Positions 25,192-34,540 of a stretch of 64,000 bases of DNA are shown in pieces. Both the position numbers and the translations under genes were made by a program. The stretch is from BCD1 sp942492125 (lineage in GTDB: Bacteria; Bacteroidota; Bacteroidia; Chitinophagales; Saprospiraceae). The DNA is taken from the NCBI GenBank assembly GCA_942492125.1, contig CALODM010000031.1, positions 124,001 to 188,000 on the forward strand. The letters are read 5' to 3'. The notes beneath the pieces are model-generated. The model was not told where the DNA came from, searched no databases, and worked only from the letters and a program-made list of their open reading frames with translations. Position 1 is the stretch's first letter; each line of letters starts with the position of its first letter.

Positions 25192-28100
25192 TTAGAAACT
25201 AAAACTTGCTCCGACGAAAATCCTTCTTGGCAAACTGAAGTTGTTAGGATTCAGCAAGGCCCATTGGTAGGAAGCAAAATATGCCTCCAACTCACGCTTG
25301 GAATTTTCAATCTGGTTGATCTGGCTGATACCGTTGGCTGAAGCCAAAAATCCGTCATCATCAGGAGCTCCGGTAGCCGGATATACATTGATCACATTAC
25401 GCCTGTCAAGTACGTTAGAGATCCTCATATATACGTTAAAGGTGTAATTCTTAGACAGACGGAACGTTTTGTCAATCCTCAGATTCAACCAGTTGTTCCA
25501 AGGTTTACGCGCACCGTTGATGGCACCGGAAATCTGTGTTCCTCCCAATTCATCAGGAGTCAGATACTTGGTATACGGACGACCGGAAACAGCGGTAAAC
25601 TGAACATTCAAACCGGTATTGGCCAGAATCTGTGCACCAAACAATTCCGGGCCATTATAAGCATCTCCTGAACGGTAACGATAATCCAAAGAAGCTACCA
25701 CTCTGTGTCGCTCATCAAAGGAAAGCGGTGCCAAAGTTCTGATCACCCCACGGCTGGTCAACCCTCTGGAAGAGTTGGCATCTGATCCTGTACCATCCGC
25801 AAACTGAAGCGTATAGTTAGCCAACAAGCTTACATTACCCGTTCTTCTGAGGTCATACTGGAAACTGAAACCTTTTACTGTTCCAAAGTCCAGATTGTCA
25901 TAGGTGTCATACTGACCGATGAACGGAACAGGGAAAATGGTACGGAAGGTGATCATATCACGCATCTCCTTATAGTAAGCAGAAACCTTCAATGCAGAAG
26001 TATTGGATAATTTTTGCTGGAAACCAACCTCGTAATCCACCGTTTTTTCAGGTTTGAGGTCCGGATTGTTTTTTATTACAGAAGCTTCATCCGTGAAATA
26101 GAAGTAATCTCTTGGAGAAGCGATAGAATTTGTCGGTGGACGCTGAACCAGTACATCGTAGTGGGCGAAGAAGTTCGCTGCATCAGAAATAGGGAAAGAG
26201 AAAGCCAATCGAGGCATGAAATTAACCTGCGCTTCGTAATCTTCAAAAGAAACACTAGAATCGAAATCACGGCTCTTGATAAAGTTTGGAATATCTTCAA
26301 TTCTTGCGTCACGATATTTTGGATTCACCTGTCCGCTACCAAAAATAAGGGTAGGGTTATTGACAGGTTCTCCATTGGCACGGAACCAGTCATCACCATT
26401 ACGGTAAGCCTGTACACTGTTTCCTTCACTGGTGTAAACTTTAAAATCTTCCCCAATGTTCCCAGGCTTATCTCCCCCAAAGTTACCATGGAACTCATCT
26501 GCCCCCATGATCTCATAGAGAGAATATCTGTCTTTCAATACTTTCGTATTCGCATCATAACTATCTACCCTAACCCCCAAACGGAAGATCACATCTTTAA
26601 AAGTGAACTTATCCTGGATGAAAGCTGCCGTATAAATAGGCCGGGCCGGTGCAACCGGGAAGGTACGCACACCATTTGCATCCTCAGCAGTAAAGAACTC
26701 GTCGAAGGTTCCGTTGAACTCCTCTCCGAGGTAAGTATAGCCATAATAACCAAGTACACCCTGATCATTCAACTCTTTCGCTGCAAACATATTCATATTC
26801 AGCTGGTCTGGTGACAAACCATCAAGATCAACATACTGATCAATGGGCACCCCTAAAGACTCTCTGATTTGACGGTAGAACAGGTTGTCAGCATCTTCTG
26901 TATAATCAAGACCATATAAAGGCACCTGAGGAAAGAAGTTCCCTGCTGGTGTGATCACATCGATATACCCAATGGTATCTGTCTCGAGTGTTGGAAGACG
27001 TGTCTCCGGATCAAGCGGAATACCGCTGATGTGCTCGTTCACCTTTTGACGGGCAATACTCCACAAACCTCTTGGATTAACACTGTAGGCACGGTTGGTT
27101 CTCTGCTCCCACGCAATACCGATTTGTATATTATGACGACCTTTATCCGATCCGCCTGGCACGAGGTCAAATGCGGCATTGGCATTAAAGGTGTAAATAT
27201 CGTTATCAATTTTACGAGCCAGGTTATAAACGGTACCAACATTGGTATGGAACCCCCAGGAACCCGTAAAGGTACTTCCCACAAATCCGTTGTAAGCAAC
27301 AAAATCAGTCCTGGTGGTGAGATCGCTGCCTATCCCTCCTCCAAAGATGTATTCCCCGACAGAAGCATTAAGGCCTTCTCCAACAGGAATACCCAGGAAG
27401 TTATTATAATTCGCCAAAACAGGGTTGACATTACTTGGCACGTATTCTCTTAATACCTGCTGGTAACCACTATTGACGATCTGCTGATCAATGGGCTCAG
27501 GATTCCCTTCTTCGAATATGTCAACGATTCTGAAAGTTGGTATCCATTCGTGATTCAACTGTCCTACATGACCATAATCGAAGTAGTTATTCCCATGGTT
27601 TAAATCTGTCAGGTTGTTCAGGTTGTTCTCATAGCCTATCTGAAGGGTGTATGAAACATTCTGGATCAAAGACCTTTTACCGTCTTCATTTGATCCTGCA
27701 CCTCCCAGACGGTGACGGAAACGGAAGTTACCCCGGTAAGTATCGTTGAAATCAATCGGATTATTGTGAGCGTTATAGACTCTCCAGCCACCCGGTGTGA
27801 ACCGGTTCTCCCGTTTGGAAAATACACCGGTAAGTGTAACATCGATAGCATCACTTAAACGGGCGTCGAGTTTAGCCGTAAGATCATAACGTTTGAAATC
27901 CTCATAAGGACGTGCGTCCAAAGCATCTACGTCATCATTGGTCAAAAAATCAGCAGCCACCAGTGGGTCGCCACCAACATCAATAATAGGATTGGCTTCC
28001 AGGTCGGCCAAAACATCATCCTTTACCCTGTAAACAGGTACCGCAGGAGGATCATCATCCTGGTTGTATGTATAACGTCCAGACAAACGAAAACCCAAAA

Positions 28101-28890
28101 CAGACTGTCCTTTACTATTTTTGAGGATTGGTCCACTCAGGTTGAGTCCGACCAGGTTATTGTTGTAGGCATCCAGGAAATTTGACGTTTCCGCCTCAAC
28201 ACCTCCGTTAAATTTAGAGGAAGGCCCCTTGGTCGTAATGGAAATGATACCACCGGTTACGTCTCCGTACTCTGCAGCAACACCTCCGGTAATCACCTGG
28301 AGCTGGTCGATCTCAGATTCCGGAACCAAACTTCCCTGAACACGAATACCATCCACATAATAATTGGTTGCATCCGAACGGGAACCACGAATTGCAATGG
28401 CTCCACCCTCATCGGCTGAAGACAAACCCGCAGCAGTAGAAGCCAGGGCGTTGATATTACGCGTTGGTAAATTCTTGATGTCCTCTCCGGTAATAACACG
28501 CCCCTGGGTAGTATTATCCTGCTCAATCAGCGGCGCTTTATAACCAATGACAACAACTTCATCCAAAACGAGCCCTTTACTCAATGTCACATCAAGTTTA
28601 ATGGCCTTACCAGCCAATACCTTCACATCAGCAATACGTTGGGTGGTAAATCCGATATAACTGACCTCAATGTCATAAGTACCCGGGTCAATATTGGAAA
28701 AGGAATAGTTTCCGTCGAAATCCGTAATCGTTCCTCCAATATAATTACCATTTTTGTGTAAGGTAATATTGGCATTAAAGGCCGGCTCTTTGGATTCCTC
28801 CTCCGTCACCTTTCCCGCAAGAGAAGTCTGCGCAGTGGCAATTCCTCCGATAAAGAAAAGTGAGAAAAACAATAGTAAATAACGTGCCAT
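25192..28890 (-). CDS. TonB-dependent receptor with carboxypeptidase-regulatory-like N-terminal domain
   Basis: This 1232-aa outer-membrane protein has a signal peptide (LLLFFSLFFIGGIATAQ) and a carboxypeptidase-D regulatory-like domain at residues about 22-105 (SLAGKVTEEESKEPAFNANI). The plug domain has the usual motif order (VVVIGYKAPL, then AIRGSRSDATNYYVDGIRV and VITGGVAAEYGDVTGGIISI). A 22-strand barrel follows and ends in the aromatic F-V-G-A-S-F-S-F. Such receptors import bulky substrates with TonB energy or take part in surface complexes. No SusD-like gene follows, so it is not a classical SusCD pair. It is the first gene of the unit with the 1352-aa protein (96-bp gap) and the PorV-like gene. 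Substrate unknown. Confidence 0.92.
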   Translation of the reverse strand: MARYLLLFFSLFFIGGIATAQTSLAGKVTEEESKEPAFNANITLHKNGNYIGGTITDFDGNYSFSNIDPGTYDIEVSYIGFTTQRIADVKVLAGKAIKLDVTLSKGLVLDEVVVIGYKAPLIEQDNTTQGRVITGEDIKNLPTRNINALASTAAGLSSADEGGAIAIRGSRSDATNYYVDGIRVQGSLVPESEIDQLQVITGGVAAEYGDVTGGIISITTKGPSSKFNGGVEAETSNFLDAYNNNLVGLNLSGPILKNSKGQSVLGFRLSGRYTYNQDDDPPAVPVYRVKDDVLADLEANPIIDVGGDPLVAADFLTNDDVDALDARPYEDFKRYDLTAKLDARLSDAIDVTLTGVFSKRENRFTPGGWRVYNAHNNPIDFNDTYRGNFRFRHRLGGAGSNEDGKRSLIQNVSYTLQIGYENNLNNLTDLNHGNNYFDYGHVGQLNHEWIPTFRIVDIFEEGNPEPIDQQIVNSGYQQVLREYVPSNVNPVLANYNNFLGIPVGEGLNASVGEYIFGGGIGSDLTTRTDFVAYNGFVGSTFTGSWGFHTNVGTVYNLARKIDNDIYTFNANAAFDLVPGGSDKGRHNIQIGIAWEQRTNRAYSVNPRGLWSIARQKVNEHISGIPLDPETRLPTLETDTIGYIDVITPAGNFFPQVPLYGLDYTEDADNLFYRQIRESLGVPIDQYVDLDGLSPDQLNMNMFAAKELNDQGVLGYYGYTYLGEEFNGTFDEFFTAEDANGVRTFPVAPARPIYTAAFIQDKFTFKDVIFRLGVRVDSYDANTKVLKDRYSLYEIMGADEFHGNFGGDKPGNIGEDFKVYTSEGNSVQAYRNGDDWFRANGEPVNNPTLIFGSGQVNPKYRDARIEDIPNFIKSRDFDSSVSFEDYEAQVNFMPRLAFSFPISDAANFFAHYDVLVQRPPTNSIASPRDYFYFTDEASVIKNNPDLKPEKTVDYEVGFQQKLSNTSALKVSAYYKEMRDMITFRTIFPVPFIGQYDTYDNLDFGTVKGFSFQYDLRRTGNVSLLANYTLQFADGTGSDANSSRGLTSRGVIRTLAPLSFDERHRVVASLDYRYRSGDAYNGPELFGAQILANTGLNVQFTAVSGRPYTKYLTPDELGGTQISGAINGARKPWNNWLNLRIDKTFRLSKNYTFNVYMRISNVLDRRNVINVYPATGAPDDDGFLASANGISQINQIENSKRELEAYFASYQWALLNPNNFSLPRRIFVGASFSF

Positions 28891-29649
28891 AAATTTTTAT
28901 TTTAAAATCTACAATACAATGCGTTAAAATGCAAAACTCAAAATATAATGTGTAAAACAAAAAATGTGGTGAGGCAGAAGCAGCAAATTCCTTTTTCATG
29001 GGATTTAACTGAATACATACCGATCCACAGTCTTTTTTTCTTCAGGTTTATGATGGGATTAAGAAAGTACAGTCCTTCAATTTTCAGCATTCTGTTTTTC
29101 CAAAATCATCTGAAATAAATACTTCCCCTTAGAAACAAAGGGGAAAAACGCGTGCAATGTTAATAAAAATAGCCTGCTTTTCAAAACAACAACTAACTGC
29201 TGTCAAACAAAAGACAAACCCAGGAGCTATAACCGGATTTGCAGGGCGATTACACAGTCTGTAATTGGTTTTGAGAATGTAAAGAGATGGTTTGTAAAGC
29301 CTTTCCGTCCCAAAAGTACTTTTTTTAATCGTATTGACAATATTATTTTTTAAGAAAAGTCAGGTTTCTGACCGTTGCAATAAAACAATGAAACCGGGAA
29401 GCAAGGAAAAAGGTACTGTGGTTGGAGCGACTTCACAATCCCTTGAATATCTTTCAACCTACTCAATTTTTTAACCTCCAAATCCAAATCTACTTTTAAA
29501 TTTTACATTCAATATCCAGCCTCCCGGTGTTTCTGTGGAGGGGGAACTTCGCTATGATATTCCAATCGGAAAGTGCTTGCCACAAAATTCACTCAGTTTT
29601 AAATTTCACATTTTATATTCGATATTTTAAATTTTAAACATTCTTAATC
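28891..29649. other. AT-rich spacer between TonB-receptor unit and lipoprotein-carB
   Basis: A gene-free stretch of about 760 bp separating two divergent units. No credible reading frame, RNA gene or strong hairpin is seen. Near the minus-strand start it contains TATATTTTG, one base longer than the -7 consensus. The promoters of both units should be here. Confidence 0.4.
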
Positions 29650-29657
29650 TATCTTTG
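29650..29657 (+). promoter_or_regulatory. Predicted -7 box (TATCTTTG) of the lipoprotein-carB unit
   Basis: An exact match to TAnnTTTG, 21 bp before the ATG at 29679 and followed by an A/G-rich ribosome-binding region (AAAAGGAGA). The -33 region is AT-rich without a clear TTTG. The leader would be very short. Confidence 0.4.
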
Positions 29658-29678
29658 CACCCCAAAAGGAGATCTTCG

Positions 29679-30365
29679 ATGAAATATATTTCTGCTATTC
29701 TTTTGGTTTGCCTGATCCTTTTGGCAAGTGGTTGTAAACAGCAGGAAAATCCCGTCACAGAACCTACCATTTTTGAAGATTATTTTATCCGCTATCTCTC
29801 TCCTGAAGAACAACTTAAAGCACAGGCCGTCTTTGCTACCGGCGACAGTGTCCATGCCATCACACCTTTTGTTCCTTTGGGTGGTGTCTCCTTTATGGGA
29901 AGTGGTATGGAAATGAAGAAGATCTCAGAGGATCTCATTCGCTATACACAAGAAATGAAAGCCTCTTACCAGATGGGATTCAAATTCAGGTTTAAAAATA
30001 CCCTGGGAACATTCAATAACTATGAAATCAGTATGATGCCCATTGAGGACTTCTTTGTCAAAGGGGAAGTCAATAAAATCAATGGAATTAACCTGGTCAT
30101 CAATGGCGGTTTGTTAAGCGATGAAGAATCGCTTGTTTTTATATTGTCAGACGCCAATAATGTAGCCACTTCCTATACGATCACCGGACCGACAAAAGAT
30201 TTCAACTACAATATTCCTCCCGCTATTTTCAAAAACTTTGTTCCCGGAACAGGAAAATTATATCTGGTAAAAAAGATACTCAAAAATGAAAGCCTTAAAA
30301 ACCGGGAAATACATGCTGAAATTGAATTTTACTCCAAAGACCTTGATATTGAAATAACAGAATAA
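29679..30365 (+). CDS. Hypothetical lipoprotein
   Basis: The likely start is the ATG at 29679 (MKYISAILLVCLILLASGC), giving 228 aa with a lipoprotein signal and lipobox LASGC at residue 19. A longer frame from 29655 adds eight residues and would put the start inside the promoter box. After the lipobox the protein is a beta-rich domain with repeated strands (YQMGFKFRFKNTLGTFNNYE, later IHAEIEFYSKDLDIEI). I do not recognise the family. It lies 34 bp before carB and is probably in the same transcript, which is likely fortuitous because no link to pyrimidine or arginine synthesis is visible. Confidence 0.7.
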   Translation: MKYISAILLVCLILLASGCKQQENPVTEPTIFEDYFIRYLSPEEQLKAQAVFATGDSVHAITPFVPLGGVSFMGSGMEMKKISEDLIRYTQEMKASYQMGFKFRFKNTLGTFNNYEISMMPIEDFFVKGEVNKINGINLVINGGLLSDEESLVFILSDANNVATSYTITGPTKDFNYNIPPAIFKNFVPGTGKLYLVKKILKNESLKNREIHAEIEFYSKDLDIEITE

Positions 30366-30399
30366 CCAGTAACTTGTAACCAGTAACCAGCGCACAAAC

Positions 30400-33216
30400 A
30401 TGGCAAAAGATAATTCTATAAAGTCTGTACTCATCATCGGCAGCGGTCCGATTATTATCGGGCAGGCTTGCGAGTTTGATTATTCAGGCTCCCAGGCATC
30501 AAGATCGCTCAGAGAGGAAGGTATTGAAGTGAGCCTCATCAATTCAAACCCGGCTACGATCATGACCGACCCTGTCACTGCAGATCACATTTATCTGCTT
30601 CCGCTTACGCCGGAAAGTATTATCCAAATCCTGGAAGAACGGCAAATCGACGCCGTTTTGCCAACCATGGGAGGTCAAACGGCCCTTAACCTGACCATCG
30701 AAGCAGGCAAACTGGGCATTTGGGAAAAATACAATGTTAAATTGATCGGTGTTGACCTTGAGGCTATCGAAATTACGGAAAACAGAGAAGCTTTCCGGCA
30801 GTTGATGGTGAAAGAAGGATTGAGCGTCGCCCCTTCATTTATCGCCAATTCTTTCCTCGAAGGAAAGGAAGCCGCTCAGAAAATAGGATACCCGCTGGTT
30901 ATCAGACCTTCCTACACACTCGGTGGCACAGGGGGATCTTTTGTTCATAAAAAGGAGGAATTTGACGCTGCATTACGCCGGGGACTGGAGATGTCTCCCA
31001 CCCACGAAGTTCTCGTTGAAAAAGCTGTGCTCGGCTGGAAAGAATTTGAGCTGGAATTACTGCGGGACAGTGCAGACAATGTTGTCATCATTTGTACGGT
31101 TGAAAACCTCGACCCTATGGGAATACATACCGGGGATAGTATTACCGTTGCGCCTGCCATGACCCTTTCCGATACGGCCTACCAGGAAATGCGGGATCAG
31201 TCCATCCATGCGATGCGCTCCCTTGGGAACTTTGCCGGTGGATGTAATATTCAGTTTGCCCTGAATCCGGAAACAGAAGAACTTATTGTGATCGAGATTA
31301 ACCCTCGTGTATCCCGTTCTTCTGCTTTAGCCAGTAAAGCTACAGGATACCCCATTGCCAAGATCGCTGCAAAACTGGCACTCGGTTATCAACTGGATGA
31401 ATTGAAAAATCAAATTACCAAAACAACTTCAGCTTATTTTGAGCCGACCCTGGATTATGTCATCGTGAAAATGCCGCGTTGGAATTTCTCTAAATTTCAC
31501 GGAGCTGACCACAGCCTTGGATTACAAATGAAATCCGTTGGGGAAGTCATGGGCATTGGCCGCAGTTTCCTCGAAGCCCTGCAAAAGGCATGTCAGTCGC
31601 TGGAAGATAACAGAATGGGCCTGGGGGCTGACAAAAAGGAATGGATCAAAACCTCGGACATCCTGGAACGACTGGAAAAAGCCAGTGATGATCGAATTTT
31701 CAGACTTAAAGATGCCCTCCGGCTAGGCGTTCCTACAAGAACTATCCAGAAACTCACCCAGATCGATCCCTGGTTTATCAATGAGATCAAAAAGCTGGTG
31801 AAAATGGAAGAAAAACTCATGCGCTATAATGTAGCCGAGGATATTCCGGCAGATTTCATGCGACACCTTAAACAAGCCGGCTATTCTGACGCTCAAATAG
31901 CCTGGACACTGCGTATCGAAGAAGACGAAGTGAGACGCGTCAGAAAAAAGATGAATATTCGCCGGACTTATAAGATCGTGGACACCTGTGCTGCCGAATT
32001 CGAAGCACAAACACCTTATTTTTATTCCACCTTTGATGACGAAAATGAAAGTGTAAGTTCCAGCAATAAAAAAGTCATCGTTCTCGGTGCCGGCCCCAAC
32101 CGGATCGGCCAGGGTATTGAGTTCGACTATTGTTGTGTCCACGGTTTGATTGCCGCCAAGGAAGTGGGGTATGAATCCATCATGATCAATTGCAACCCGG
32201 AAACAGTTTCAACGGATTTTGACATGGCTGACAAGCTGTATTTTGAACCTGTTTTCTGGGAACATCTCGAAGAGATCATCGAACATGAAAAGCCGGAAGG
32301 CGTCATCGTACAACTCGGGGGACAAACTGCGCTGAAACTGGCAGAAACCCTGCACCAAAAAGGTATAAAAATCATTGGTACCGATTTTAAATCCATGGAC
32401 CTTGCCGAGGATCGCGGAGCATTTTCGGACCTGCTCAAGGAACTGGGAATCCCCTATCCCAAATATGGAGTGGCCAATGATGCCGACGAAGCCATCAGGA
32501 TTGCCAACAGGGTAACTTATCCCGTTTTGGTCAGGCCTTCTTATGTTTTAGGTGGGCAAAGCATGAGAATCGTCATTAATGATGATGAACTGGAGAGTCA
32601 CGTACTGAGTATTTTCAAACATATGCCTGATAATAAAGTACTCGTCGACCAGTTTCTCGACAGAGCCAAGGAGGCTGAAATTGATGCCATCTGCGATGGT
32701 GATGAGGTACACATTATGGGCATCATGGAACATATTGAACCGGCAGGAGTACACTCAGGGGATAGTTCAGCAGTTTTGCCAACTTACAGCCTTTCTGTTG
32801 AAGCGATAACCAAAATGGTGGAATACACGGAAAAACTGGCCAAAGCTTTAAAAATCCGGGGGTTGATCAATATTCAGTTTGCTATCAAAGATAATCATGT
32901 CTATGTAATTGAAGCTAACCCAAGGGCTTCCAGAACCACACCGTTTATTGCGAAAGCTTATAAAGTGCCTTACTTGAATATTGCGACAAAGGTGATGCTG
33001 GGAACCCATAAATTAAAAGATTTTGACATCAAACCACAACCCAGTGGTTTTGCCATAAAGGTTCCCGTATTCTCTTTTGACAAATTCCCGAATGTGGATA
33101 AAAACCTCGGACCTGAAATGAGATCTACCGGTGAAGCCATCCGCTTCATCAAAGACCTCTCGGATCCTTTCTTCAGAGAACTTGACAACCACAGGAGTAT
33201 GTATCTTTCCAGATAA
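30400..33216 (+). CDS. carB: Carbamoyl-phosphate synthase large subunit (short form)
   Basis: CarB makes carbamoyl phosphate from ammonia, bicarbonate and two ATP for pyrimidines and arginine. Both ATP-grasp halves are present. The first starts at SVLIIGSGPIIIGQACEFDY and the second at KVIVLGAGPNRIGQGIEFDY (about residue 560), each with its glycine-rich PSYxLGGxxxxI/F motif. The protein stops at about residue 938 (DNHRSMYLSR), whereas the E. coli enzyme has about 1073 residues. The missing part is the C-terminal MGS-like domain that binds UMP, IMP and ornithine. This shortening is usual in many Bacteroidota, so allosteric control must differ. The small glutamine-amidotransferase subunit carA is not in the window. 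Confidence 0.95.
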   Translation: MAKDNSIKSVLIIGSGPIIIGQACEFDYSGSQASRSLREEGIEVSLINSNPATIMTDPVTADHIYLLPLTPESIIQILEERQIDAVLPTMGGQTALNLTIEAGKLGIWEKYNVKLIGVDLEAIEITENREAFRQLMVKEGLSVAPSFIANSFLEGKEAAQKIGYPLVIRPSYTLGGTGGSFVHKKEEFDAALRRGLEMSPTHEVLVEKAVLGWKEFELELLRDSADNVVIICTVENLDPMGIHTGDSITVAPAMTLSDTAYQEMRDQSIHAMRSLGNFAGGCNIQFALNPETEELIVIEINPRVSRSSALASKATGYPIAKIAAKLALGYQLDELKNQITKTTSAYFEPTLDYVIVKMPRWNFSKFHGADHSLGLQMKSVGEVMGIGRSFLEALQKACQSLEDNRMGLGADKKEWIKTSDILERLEKASDDRIFRLKDALRLGVPTRTIQKLTQIDPWFINEIKKLVKMEEKLMRYNVAEDIPADFMRHLKQAGYSDAQIAWTLRIEEDEVRRVRKKMNIRRTYKIVDTCAAEFEAQTPYFYSTFDDENESVSSSNKKVIVLGAGPNRIGQGIEFDYCCVHGLIAAKEVGYESIMINCNPETVSTDFDMADKLYFEPVFWEHLEEIIEHEKPEGVIVQLGGQTALKLAETLHQKGIKIIGTDFKSMDLAEDRGAFSDLLKELGIPYPKYGVANDADEAIRIANRVTYPVLVRPSYVLGGQSMRIVINDDELESHVLSIFKHMPDNKVLVDQFLDRAKEAEIDAICDGDEVHIMGIMEHIEPAGVHSGDSSAVLPTYSLSVEAITKMVEYTEKLAKALKIRGLINIQFAIKDNHVYVIEANPRASRTTPFIAKAYKVPYLNIATKVMLGTHKLKDFDIKPQPSGFAIKVPVFSFDKFPNVDKNLGPEMRSTGEAIRFIKDLSDPFFRELDNHRSMYLSR

Positions 33217-33246
33217 TTTCTGTATATTCAGATGATCACTGCTGTA

Positions 33247-33293
33247 TCCCGGATTTTATCCGGTTGAATAAAATCCGGGACAACTCAATTTTT
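33247..33293 (+). terminator. Intrinsic terminator after carB
   Basis: The arms 33247-33259 and 33268-33280 form a perfect 13-bp stem around an 8-nt loop, followed by CAACTCAATTTTT. It lies 31 bp after the carB stop. The right arm carries the decamer CCGGGACAAC shared with two other spacers. Confidence 0.8.
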
Positions 33294-33343
33294 CTGTATC
33301 TCCCTGATAGTCAGGGTTAGCAGAGTTAACCAAAACTCTTCTA

Positions 33344-34540
33344 ATGAACATCATTGACGTTAAGGACAAAAGAACCTGGAAGTTATTTCACAAAGTACCT
33401 CGCCTGGTGTATAAAAATGATCCACTTTGGATCGCACCTCTGGAAAGCGATATTCGCAAAATTTTCAACCCTGACAAAAACAAAGCATTCCGCGACGGTG
33501 AGGCCAAATGTATGGTACTGCTGGATAACAATATACCTATCGGCAGAATTGCGGCCTTTATCGACCACGGACGGAATAAAAAAAGAGAACATGTAAAAGG
33601 AGGCATTGGATTTTTTGAATGTATCCAGGACGAAAAAGCAGCAGATATGCTCTTCGATGAAGCCGAAAACTACCTAAAAGGTAAAGGAGTGCAGATCATC
33701 GACGGTCCTGTAAACTTCGGAGAAAGGGATAAATTCTGGGGGCTGCTCGTCAAAGGCAGATACGAGCCTATCTATACAGAAACCTATAACCCGGAATATT
33801 ATGTCGGATTCTTTGAATCCAGGGGGTATCGCCCTTACGAAAAGATTTTAACCCTTAAGGGCAAAACACTCGATATTCCCGGTGCAGAATTTAGAGAAAC
33901 CGCCCAAAAAAGCATTGAAAAATACGGCTTCAGAGCTGAACTCATCAAAACCAAAAATCTCAGAAAATATGTCGATGATTTCTGTGAAGTGTACAATGCG
34001 GCCTTCAAAAACTTCCCTTATTACAAACCGCTGACCACTAAAATGGTCTACAACCTGTTCAGTAAACTCAAGATGGTGATTGATCCGGGCATCGTCAGTT
34101 ATGTTTATAAAGGAGATCAACCGATCGGTTTTTGCCTGCTGTTGCCCGAAATAAATCAGTTTCTCAAAGGTGCCCGCGGAAAAGTAAATCTTTTCACATT
34201 ACCTGGTATACTGTATCGAAAATTTCGGCCAGGCAGGAAAATAGTAAAGGGCGTGGCTTTTGGCATCCATCCTGATTACCAGGGCAAAGGTGTCATTCCT
34301 ATTCTCGTTGACAAAATATACGACCATGGCACCAAAAATTATTCTCACGTATTACTGACGACCATCAGGGACCTCAATAAGAAAATGCTCAAGGCCATGG
34401 AGCACCTCAACGTCAAAATAGACCGGGAACACATCGCCTACCGCAAAATACTCGATGACAGTATTGCTTTTGAGAATCTCAATTTTGAAAAGGTGCTGGA
34501 AAAACCGTCAAGCAGAGACCGGACAGAAGACCAAACTTAA
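33344..34540 (+). CDS. GNAT-like acyltransferase-family protein
   Basis: The protein has 398 aa. The C-terminal half contains the acyl-CoA-binding motif of the GNAT fold (VAFGIHPDYQGKGVIPILVD, with the Q/R-x-x-G-x-G/A pattern). The N-terminal half is a second, weaker GNAT-like domain starting near FHKVPRLVYKNDPLWIAPLE. It recalls the uncharacterised YghO family, but this is from memory. The acceptor substrate is unknown. The gene has its own spacer after the carB terminator. Its stop codon overlaps the stop of the convergent porin gene by a few bases. Confidence 0.75.
   Translation: MNIIDVKDKRTWKLFHKVPRLVYKNDPLWIAPLESDIRKIFNPDKNKAFRDGEAKCMVLLDNNIPIGRIAAFIDHGRNKKREHVKGGIGFFECIQDEKAADMLFDEAENYLKGKGVQIIDGPVNFGERDKFWGLLVKGRYEPIYTETYNPEYYVGFFESRGYRPYEKILTLKGKTLDIPGAEFRETAQKSIEKYGFRAELIKTKNLRKYVDDFCEVYNAAFKNFPYYKPLTTKMVYNLFSKLKMVIDPGIVSYVYKGDQPIGFCLLLPEINQFLKGARGKVNLFTLPGILYRKFRPGRKIVKGVAFGIHPDYQGKGVIPILVDKIYDHGTKNYSHVLLTTIRDLNKKMLKAMEHLNVKIDREHIAYRKILDDSIAFENLNFEKVLEKPSSRDRTEDQT

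Noticed and set aside
28775..28999. 74-codon frame overlapping the TonB receptor start
   Set aside because: It is in another frame of the receptor's signal-peptide region and has no independent support.
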